From Bacteroidales bacterium (GTDB lineage: Bacteria; Bacteroidota; Bacteroidia; Bacteroidales; UBA932): DNA of 38,975 bases. The notes below the pieces were generated by a model. That model saw only the letters and a list, made by a program, of their open reading frames with translations, was not told the origin of the DNA and searched no databases. The position numbers were made by a program, and so were the translations under genes. Shown in pieces: positions 32,796 through 38,975 of the stretch. Position 1 is the first letter of the stretch; every line of letters starts with the position of its first letter. The DNA lies in NCBI GenBank assembly GCA_009774765.1, contig VSOK01000025.1, positions 1 through 38,975 of the forward strand, read 5' to 3'.

Positions 32796-34703
32796 ATGAT
32801 TATGGCAAATGAAGCGATAAATTATACTGACGACGAAATCAGAAAACTCGAAGGCCTTGAAGCCGTACGCAAAAGGCCCGGAATGTACATAGGAAAGCTC
32901 GGAAACGGAGAAAAACCGGATGACGGTATCTATACACTGCTTAAAGAGGTGATAGACAACTCCATCGACGAGTTCGCGATGGGTTACGGAAAAGTCGTCA
33001 ACATAACAATAGCCGACAATGAGGTGACTGTAAGGGACTTCGGACGCGGAATTCCTCTGAATTCTGTTGTAAAGGCAACAAGCGAGCTTCATACCGGAGG
33101 AAAATTCGACGACAAGGCATTCAAAAAGTCGGTAGGTCTCAACGGAGTGGGTACGAAAGCAGTCAACGCGCTTTCGTCTTCATTCTATGTGGAATCGTTC
33201 CGTGACGGAGAGAGTTCCTTCGCACTGTATTCCAAAGGCAAGCTGCAGGATTCCGGTAAAAGACCGACAAAAGAGAAGAACGGAACATTCATCAGATTTA
33301 CCGCAGACAGCGAAATGTTCGGGGACTATTCATACAATATGGAATATGTAGAGTCCCTGCTGAAAAACTACTCCTACCTTAAAAAGGGTCTCACACTCAA
33401 CATAAACGGGACTTCATTCAGCTCCAAGAACGGTCTTCTGGACCTTATAAACGACTCGATCTCGGAAGAGCCGCTGTATCCTCCTATCCATCTTGAAGGG
33501 GAAGATATAGAAATCGTCCTTACCCACGGCAACAGCTACGGGGAGAACATATCATCATTCGTCAACGGTCAGAACACAAGAGACGGAGGAACGCATCTTG
33601 CCGCCTTCAGGGAGGCAATCGCCAAAACGCTTAAAGAGTTCTACAAAAAAGACTATGCTCCTGAAGATATCCGCCAGGGAGTAGTCGGGGCTATCAGCAT
33701 ACAGATCCAGGAACCGCTTTTCGAGTCACAGACCAAAATCAAGCTCGGATCCACCTATATGTGGGAAGAGAAAAAGGATGAAAACGGGAAAAAGGTATCT
33801 GAACAGGGCCCTACGATAAGATCATTCGTAAATGATTTCATAAAGACAAACCTGGACAACTATCTGCACATGCACAAAGATGCGGCAGGAGCGATCCAGG
33901 AAAAGATCATAGCTTCAGAAAAGGAGCGGAAAGAAATCTCCGGCATACAGAAAAAGACGAAGGAGCGTACCAAACGCACAAACGTATACAACAAGAAACT
34001 GCGTGACTGCCGGATCCACTTCAATGACAAGCTGGCAAAAGGCAGACAGCACGAGACGGAGCTGACAAGCATCTTCATCACGGAGGGAGATTCCGCAAGC
34101 GGAACGATCACAAAGGTCCGCAACGCCAACAACCAGGCAGTGTTCAGCCTCAGGGGAAAGCCTATCAACTGCTACAAAGAAAGCCGTAAGAGAGTGGCGG
34201 AGAACGAAGAACTCAACCTGCTGGTGGCAGCTCTCGGAGTGGAGGATGAGATGGACAATCTGCGCTACAACAACATCATCGTAGCGACGGATGCCGATGA
34301 TGACGGAATGCACATCAGGATGCTTGTCCTCACATTCTTCCTGAAATATTACCCTGATCTTGTGCGCAGAGGACATGTGCACATACTCCAGACTCCCCTT
34401 TTCAGGGTCAGGAACAAAAAGGAGATACGGTACTGCTATTCCATAGAAGAGAAGGAAGCCGCAATAAAATCCCTGAACAAAGGTGTGGAAGTCACGAGGT
34501 TCAAAGGTCTCGGAGAGATTTCCTCCGATGAGTTCGTCAACTTCATCGGAGAGGATATGAGGCTTGACCTTGTCAAGCTAAGCGATGAAGAAAGCATAGC
34601 GGAACTTCTTGAGTTCTATATGGGAGACAATACTATAGACAGACAGAATTTCATCAGGCAGAACCTCCGTAGCGAGGAGGAACTTGAAGATGTAAACATC
34701 TAA
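32796..34703 (+). CDS. parE: DNA topoisomerase IV subunit B
   Basis: A 635-residue type IIA topoisomerase ATPase subunit. The GHKL ATPase domain has GLEAVRKRPGMYIGKLGNGE (about residues 19-38), EVIDNSIDEFAMG, the block VRDFGRGIPL and GLNGVGTKAVNALS. The Toprim domain has TEGDSASGTI (about 428-437) and ATDADDDGMHIRMLVLTFFL (about 496-515). The insert in PGMYIGKLGNGEKPDDGIY is characteristic of Bacteroidota ParE rather than GyrB. The start may be ATG 32796 or the ATG two codons later (MIM-ANEA). parC is not next to it in this window; a PlsC-type gene follows after 4 bp. Confidence 0.92.
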   Translation: MIMANEAINYTDDEIRKLEGLEAVRKRPGMYIGKLGNGEKPDDGIYTLLKEVIDNSIDEFAMGYGKVVNITIADNEVTVRDFGRGIPLNSVVKATSELHTGGKFDDKAFKKSVGLNGVGTKAVNALSSSFYVESFRDGESSFALYSKGKLQDSGKRPTKEKNGTFIRFTADSEMFGDYSYNMEYVESLLKNYSYLKKGLTLNINGTSFSSKNGLLDLINDSISEEPLYPPIHLEGEDIEIVLTHGNSYGENISSFVNGQNTRDGGTHLAAFREAIAKTLKEFYKKDYAPEDIRQGVVGAISIQIQEPLFESQTKIKLGSTYMWEEKKDENGKKVSEQGPTIRSFVNDFIKTNLDNYLHMHKDAAGAIQEKIIASEKERKEISGIQKKTKERTKRTNVYNKKLRDCRIHFNDKLAKGRQHETELTSIFITEGDSASGTITKVRNANNQAVFSLRGKPINCYKESRKRVAENEELNLLVAALGVEDEMDNLRYNNIIVATDADDDGMHIRMLVLTFFLKYYPDLVRRGHVHILQTPLFRVRNKKEIRYCYSIEEKEAAIKSLNKGVEVTRFKGLGEISSDEFVNFIGEDMRLDLVKLSDEESIAELLEFYMGDNTIDRQNFIRQNLRSEEELEDVNI

Positions 34704-34707
34704 TATC

Positions 34708-35259
34708 ATGTGGAGAAAATTTTGCAGATTCATTCTTAAGATATGGGGGTGGACCCCTGTCGGAGGTACAGCTCCTGAGGACAAATGTATTCTTTTGGGA
34801 GTGCCACACACTTCAATCTGGGACTTTGTAGTAGCCTATCTGTTCTACCAGTCGGTAGGAGGCAAGGCCCTGTGTATGGTCAAGGAGGAATTTTTCAAAT
34901 GGCCCCTCGGACCTGTAATCAGAAAAATGGGAGGAATACCTGTAAACAGGAAAAACCCGTCCTCCATCGTACTGAGTGTAATAAAGGAAATGAACAAAGT
35001 GGACAAGTTCCACCTTGCAATAGCTCCGGAAGGCACACGCCAGCCGGTAAGGAAATGGAAGGCTGGATTCCATACAATCGCCAGGGAAACCGGTGTTCCT
35101 GTCTACTTGTGCTATTTCGACTGGGGCACAAAACGTGTCGGAATCGCTGAAAAAGTAGAGCTTACAGATGATGCAAGGGCCGATATGGCACGTATTCAGC
35201 AGATGTATGAAGAAATGCATCTGGTCGGGAAGCATCCTGAAAAATATATTACTCATTAA
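34708..35259 (+). CDS. PlsC-type 1-acyl-glycerol-3-phosphate acyltransferase family protein
   Basis: A 183-residue acyltransferase, short for the family. The catalytic H-x4-D motif is PHTSIWD (His34), followed by the glycine block MGGIPVNRKN (about residues 72-81) and the substrate block APEGTRQPVRKWKAGF (about 109-124). There is no evident long membrane helix, only a short hydrophobic stretch at the start. Small PlsC-like proteins of this type are common in Bacteroidota. They probably acylate lysophosphatidate or a similar lipid at the inner face of the membrane. It lies between parE (4 bp) and an acyl-CoA synthetase gene (11 bp), which suggests a joint role in lipid synthesis. Confidence 0.87.
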   Translation: MWRKFCRFILKIWGWTPVGGTAPEDKCILLGVPHTSIWDFVVAYLFYQSVGGKALCMVKEEFFKWPLGPVIRKMGGIPVNRKNPSSIVLSVIKEMNKVDKFHLAIAPEGTRQPVRKWKAGFHTIARETGVPVYLCYFDWGTKRVGIAEKVELTDDARADMARIQQMYEEMHLVGKHPEKYITH

Positions 35260-35270
35260 AAAGAAAAAAT

Positions 35271-36935
35271 ATGAACTTCTTTTCAAGGCGGATTCTCAAA
35301 TACAGAGAGAAATACGTCGATACATTAGGCAAATTGTATGAATACTCCACTGCCGTATACGAGAACAAGAAAATGTCTTTTATGCTTGACTCGGATATGG
35401 CATACACATACGGAAGTTTCCGCAAGAAATGCGACGAGATTTCCGCCAGGCTTTCAAGATATGGAATAGGCGCGGGCGACAGAGTCGCGATCCTCTCCCA
35501 GAATATGCCCAACTGGACCGTCGCAATGTTTTCACTTGTACCTTTCGGAAGGATATCGGTACCTATACTGCCGGATTCTTCGGAGAACGAGGTTACAAAC
35601 ATACTGACACATTCCGGCTGCAAGGCCATTTTCGTTTCGCAGAAACTGCTCGGAAAAATCAGCAAAGAGTGCATAGACAAACTCGTGCTGGTCATTGACA
35701 TAGAGACATTCGACATCATCCACAGGGATGACAAGGCATACACGTGCAACGGACGCGTCATAAGTCCTCTTCCGAATGACCTCGCGACTATCATATACAC
35801 GTCCGGTACGACAGGCAACGCCAAAGGCGTAATGCTAAGCCACAGGAACCTCTGCACAAATATCAAGATATCATATCACGCTCACAAATGTACCCACAAG
35901 GACATCTGGCTGTCCATACTTCCTATGGCCCACACCTACGAGCTGAGTATCGGAGTGCTTTATCCTATATTTGTAGGTGCAAGCGTAGCATATATACAGA
36001 AGCCGCCGACACCGTCCGTGCTTCTTGACGCATTGAAGACAGTAAGGCCGTCAGTAATGCTTTCCGTGCCTCTGATCATTGAGAAAATCTACAAGAACAG
36101 CGTTGTTCCGACAATCAGAAGGAGCCGTATCCTGAAATGGATGAAGGCCAAGATGCCTTCCGTACTCTACCGTTTCATAGGTATGAAACTTAAATCCACT
36201 TTCGGAGGCAGGATAAAATTCTTCGGAATCGGAGGAGCGAAACTGGACAGTACTGTGGAGTCATTCCTTAAACAGGCAAAATTCCCTTATGCCATAGGAT
36301 ATGGACTTACGGAGACGGCACCTCTTATCTGTACCGCAAACCCGAAACAGACCAAAGTAGGCTCGACCGGATGCGCGGCATACGGGGTGACAGTCAAGCT
36401 TGACAACAAGAATCCTGAAACCGGAGAGGGTGAAATCGTGGTAAAAGGGGACAATGTAATGCTCGGCTACTACAAGGACCCGGCACGTACAAGGACCGTA
36501 TTTACGGATGACGGATGGCTCAGGACAAATGACCTTGCGGTACAGGATGAAAAAGGACGCTATTATATCAAAGGACGCCTCAACAATATGATTCTCGGAC
36601 CTTCAGGTGAGAACATCTATCCTGAGGAGATTGAAAAGGTCATAAATGACCTTGATGAAGTTAACGAGTCAATCGTAATGGAACGTGACGGAAGGATTGT
36701 AGCCCTTGTCCAGTTCAATGACAACATCATAGACTGGGACCAGGAAGGAGAAGACCAGTTCTTTGAGAAGCTTGAGGCAAGGAAACAGGCAGTGCTGAAC
36801 TATGTGAACAAGCACGTCAACAAATTCTCAAAGGTGAACTCGGTCGAAGTGGTCAAGGAACCGTTTGAAAAGACGGCCACACAGAAGATCAGACGTTTCA
36901 AATACAAGAAGGCAGACAAGACAAAAGAAAAATAG
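35271..36935 (+). CDS. AMP-forming long-chain acyl-CoA synthetase
   Basis: A 554-residue adenylate-forming enzyme that activates fatty acids with ATP to acyl-AMP and then acyl-CoA or acyl-ACP. The P-loop-like motif is IIYTSGTTGNAKGVMLSHRN (about residues 173-192). The A5 region has GYGLTETAPLI (about 343-353). The hinge region has DDGWLRTNDLAV (about 410-421), and the C-terminal Lys lies in KTATQKIRRFKYKK (the A10 motif). The length fits bacterial FadD-like proteins. Its neighbour is a PlsC-type acyltransferase that could use its product. The MATE exporter gene starts 1 bp after its stop codon. Confidence 0.9.
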   Translation: MNFFSRRILKYREKYVDTLGKLYEYSTAVYENKKMSFMLDSDMAYTYGSFRKKCDEISARLSRYGIGAGDRVAILSQNMPNWTVAMFSLVPFGRISVPILPDSSENEVTNILTHSGCKAIFVSQKLLGKISKECIDKLVLVIDIETFDIIHRDDKAYTCNGRVISPLPNDLATIIYTSGTTGNAKGVMLSHRNLCTNIKISYHAHKCTHKDIWLSILPMAHTYELSIGVLYPIFVGASVAYIQKPPTPSVLLDALKTVRPSVMLSVPLIIEKIYKNSVVPTIRRSRILKWMKAKMPSVLYRFIGMKLKSTFGGRIKFFGIGGAKLDSTVESFLKQAKFPYAIGYGLTETAPLICTANPKQTKVGSTGCAAYGVTVKLDNKNPETGEGEIVVKGDNVMLGYYKDPARTRTVFTDDGWLRTNDLAVQDEKGRYYIKGRLNNMILGPSGENIYPEEIEKVINDLDEVNESIVMERDGRIVALVQFNDNIIDWDQEGEDQFFEKLEARKQAVLNYVNKHVNKFSKVNSVEVVKEPFEKTATQKIRRFKYKKADKTKEK

Positions 36936-36936
36936 A

Positions 36937-38271
36937 ATGTATCTGAAGCAATTCAAGAGACATTACGGACCTCTGATAACGCTTGGCGTTCCGATAGTAA
37001 TCGGACAGCTCGGAATGATTCTGGTGAGCCTTGCAGATACGATGATGGTCGGAAATTACGGAACTCCGGAGCTTGGCGCTTCGGGGTTCGTCAATAATAT
37101 GATGAACCTGGCGATAGTCTTCGCCACAGGATATTCATACGGTCTGACGCCCATAGTCGGCAACCTGTTCGGCAAAGGTGACGCTCCAGGGATCGGACGT
37201 TCATTGAAGAACAGTCTTCTGACAAATTCTTTGATGGCAATGCTGCTTATGGCCGCAATGGGAGTGCTATATATAAATATAGGAAGACTCGGCCAGCCGG
37301 AAGAACTGATACCGCTGATACGGCCGTATTATCTGATACTGCTGGTTTCACTTTTCTTCGTCCTTATATTCAATGCGTTCAAACAGTTTGCGGACGGGAT
37401 TACCGATACAAGGACTCCGATGTGGATTCTTCTCGGAGGAAATGTATTCAATATCATAGGCAACTGGATTCTTATCTACGGAAAGCTCGGAGCTCCTGAA
37501 CTCGGACTGCTCGGAGCGGGTATCGCCACTCTTGTCTCCAGAATACTGATGGTGATTGTCTTTGCCGCAATATTCTTCTATACGGACAGATACAGGATAT
37601 ACAGGGAAGGATTTGCGCAAAGCGGTATAAACAGGGAGGACTTCATCAGGCTTAACAGGCTCGGACTGCCTGTGGGACTGCAGATGGGTATGGAGACCGC
37701 ATCGTTCAACATAGCCACAATTATGGTCGGATGGCTCGGAACCGCAGCCCTTGCAGCCCATCAGGTGATGGTTACTGTAGGGCAGCTCGGCTTTATGATG
37801 TACTACGGAATGGCAGCCGCGATCGCAGTACGTGTCAGCGTGTTCAAAGGCCAGAATGACATCGTGTCCGTAAGAAGGTCCGCAGGGGCAGGCTTCCAGC
37901 TCATACTCATTATGGCCACTGTCGTCAGCGTAGTGATCTTCTGTTTCAGAAACCATATCGGAGGTCTGTTTACCGACAGTGCGGAAGTGGCGTCACTTGT
38001 CTCTGCACTTACAATACCATGGGTAATCTACCAGTTCGGAGACGGTCTTCAATGCGCATATTCCAATGCACTCAGAGGCATTGCAGATGTCAAGCCGGTG
38101 ATGCTTTATGCATTTATTGCATACATTCTGATTTCTCTGCCTTCAGGATATTTCTTCGGATTCATTATGGACTGGGGAATCACAGGAATCTGGCTGTCCT
38201 TCCCTCTCGGCCTTACCAGTGCAGGACTGATGTTCTATTTCCGTTTCCGTTCAAAGACAAATAGACAGTAG
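36937..38271 (+). CDS. MATE family multidrug efflux transporter
   Basis: A 444-residue membrane protein with 12 hydrophobic segments in two MATE halves. The first half has LGVPIVIGQLGMILVSLADT (about residues 17-36) and ATGYSYGLTPIVGNLFGKGD. The second has RLGLPVGLQMGMETASFNIA (about 238-257) and AAHQVMVTVGQLGFMMYYGM. The family exports cationic drugs with Na+ or H+ antiport. The reading frame is open 24 codons further upstream inside the acyl-CoA synthetase gene, but that stretch is basic and not part of the family, so ATG 36937 is chosen. It is separated from the upstream gene by 1 bp, so it is in the same operon. Confidence 0.92.
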   Translation: MYLKQFKRHYGPLITLGVPIVIGQLGMILVSLADTMMVGNYGTPELGASGFVNNMMNLAIVFATGYSYGLTPIVGNLFGKGDAPGIGRSLKNSLLTNSLMAMLLMAAMGVLYINIGRLGQPEELIPLIRPYYLILLVSLFFVLIFNAFKQFADGITDTRTPMWILLGGNVFNIIGNWILIYGKLGAPELGLLGAGIATLVSRILMVIVFAAIFFYTDRYRIYREGFAQSGINREDFIRLNRLGLPVGLQMGMETASFNIATIMVGWLGTAALAAHQVMVTVGQLGFMMYYGMAAAIAVRVSVFKGQNDIVSVRRSAGAGFQLILIMATVVSVVIFCFRNHIGGLFTDSAEVASLVSALTIPWVIYQFGDGLQCAYSNALRGIADVKPVMLYAFIAYILISLPSGYFFGFIMDWGITGIWLSFPLGLTSAGLMFYFRFRSKTNRQ

Positions 38272-38336
38272 ATTCTGCCAGGCTTGCCGACAATTTGACA
38301 AGATATGAAGAACCCTTTCAGAGATATGTCCAACGT

Positions 38337-38768
38337 ATGGAAACAACTATAAGACAATGCAGAAATGAAGATTATCCCAAACTCGTTGAAATCTGGGAGG
38401 ATTCCGTACGTTCCAGCCATACTTTCCTGGCAGATGACGACATTACAGAAATAAGAGAAAAACTGACAAGCCTGTACTTCCCTTCCGTCAAAATGTTTGT
38501 CGCCGTATATGAAGATGAAATTGTCGGATTTATGGGGTTGTCGGGGTGTAAAATTGAAATGCTGTTCATCTCAACCGGAAGGCAGAAGGCAGGGACAGGC
38601 CGCCGGTTCATTGAACTGGCAAAAGACAAAGGATGCAGATTTGTGGATGTAAACGAGCAGAATACAGGTGCATTGAGTTTCTATCAGAAATGTGGCTTCA
38701 AGATCATCTCCAGAGACGAGACCGACGATGCAGGCAGACCGTTCCCTATACTTCATCTCTCATTATAG
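38337..38768 (+). CDS. GNAT family N-acetyltransferase
   Basis: A 143-residue acetyltransferase. It begins METTIRQCRNEDYPKLVEIWE and has the beta4 region AVYEDEIVGFMGLSGCKIEM. The acetyl-CoA loop is the variant RQKAGTGRRFIELAKD (about residues 81-96), and the C-terminal block NTGALSFYQKCGFKIISR is the standard GNAT motif B. It resembles YjaB-type proteins. The substrate is unknown. The frame is open from a TTG at 38295, but the ATG at 38337 gives the normal family start. It is 65 bp after the MATE gene with no terminator seen between them. Confidence 0.88.
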   Translation: METTIRQCRNEDYPKLVEIWEDSVRSSHTFLADDDITEIREKLTSLYFPSVKMFVAVYEDEIVGFMGLSGCKIEMLFISTGRQKAGTGRRFIELAKDKGCRFVDVNEQNTGALSFYQKCGFKIISRDETDDAGRPFPILHLSL

Positions 38769-38975
38769 AATCAGCAATTGTGTGAGCGACTGAAAAACCA
38801 ACCGGGCGGGTCTTTGCAATGCAGTAATAATCAACAAATTACAAAACAGCATATCTTATATAGGCCATACTGTTTTACAATCAATTGGCAGACAATATGT
38901 GGTATAATTGACATTTTTGGTTGGTGATCATGACAAAAGTGGTTGGTGGAAGTGTGCAGTACGGCACACTTCCAC
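38769..38975. other. Gene-free 207-base window end with direct and inverted repeats
   Basis: No coding frame is supported here. It contains two direct copies of GGTTGGTG (38919-38926 and 38941-38948) spaced 22 bp start to start around TGATCATGA. It then holds a palindrome running to the last base of the window. The region is AT-richer than the genes. It may be the edge of the next transcription unit or of an element outside the window. Confidence 0.6.
38946..38975. repeat. 30-bp near-perfect palindrome at the window end
   Basis: The arms GTGGAAGTGTGC and GCACACTTCCAC are perfect 12-bp inverted repeats around AGTACG, whose central GTAC is itself a palindrome. The whole 30 bp has one mismatched pair. 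Because it touches the window end, the following sequence (for example a T-run) cannot be seen. Confidence 0.8.

Noticed and set aside
38881..38915. TTGGCA and TATAAT resembling a sigma-70 promoter of E. coli type
   Set aside because: The spacing is 12 bp, not about 17, and the window otherwise uses the Bacteroidota TTTG/TAnnTTTG promoter.

Overview
The window comes from a member of the Bacteroidota, most likely the order Bacteroidales; I cannot place the genus. The evidence is the Bacteroidota-type promoter (TTTG about 20 bp upstream of TAnnTTTG) before many genes, AT-rich leaders without strong Shine-Dalgarno sequences, and family content typical of the phylum: DUF1573, DUF4831, DUF4293, a FISUMP lipoprotein with a CKDDD export signal, TIGR02757, and the Bacteroidota form of ParE. 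It looks like a dense chromosomal backbone. There are no rRNA or tRNA genes, no transposase, no integrase and no CRISPR array.

Layout. 1-2286: DUF1573 protein and an ArsP_2-type metal exporter. 2279-6928: a hexuronate module with a LacI regulator divergent from kdgK-eda-exuT, and a palindromic candidate operator between them. 6974-8202: ribosomal protein operon rpsF-rpsR-rplI (minus strand) with a hairpin leader. 8205-11502: dipeptidase PepD and a POT-type peptide transporter, a plausible peptide uptake and hydrolysis pair. 11517-14379: minus-strand operon of a nucleoside phosphorylase, an LpxL-like acyltransferase and a DUF4831 protein. 14516-15861: DUF4293 membrane protein and a membrane-anchored LytTR regulator. 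16040-19768: fatty-acid cluster fabH-fabK-fabF-fabZ, using the FabK-type enoyl reductase. 19787-24179: ApbE, FISUMP lipoprotein, LemA, TPM protein, TRIC-type channel.

24260-30124: a plus-strand run of TIGR02757, a zeta-toxin-like kinase overlapping tldD, tldE, an FKBP isomerase with a Cys/His-rich tail, and an EamA transporter. 30225-32750: GT2 glycosyltransferase and TrkA. 32796-38271: parE, a PlsC-type acyltransferase, an acyl-CoA synthetase and a MATE exporter, tightly packed. 38337-38768: a GNAT acetyltransferase. The last 207 bases hold no gene but end in a near-perfect 30-bp palindrome. No other gene-free gap exceeds 300 bases.

I see no clearly new multi-gene system. The most interesting non-coding signals are a dispersed repeat that carries a complete promoter (20922-20992 and 30135-30203, with a decayed copy at 28386-28440), the hairpin at the extreme 5' end of the rpsF mRNA, the palindrome and leader hairpin of the hexuronate operon, the terminal palindrome, and two pairs of interlocked divergent promoters. 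The most interesting coding observations are the zeta-like kinase fused by overlap to tldD-tldE and the 13-Cys/12-His tail of the FKBP.
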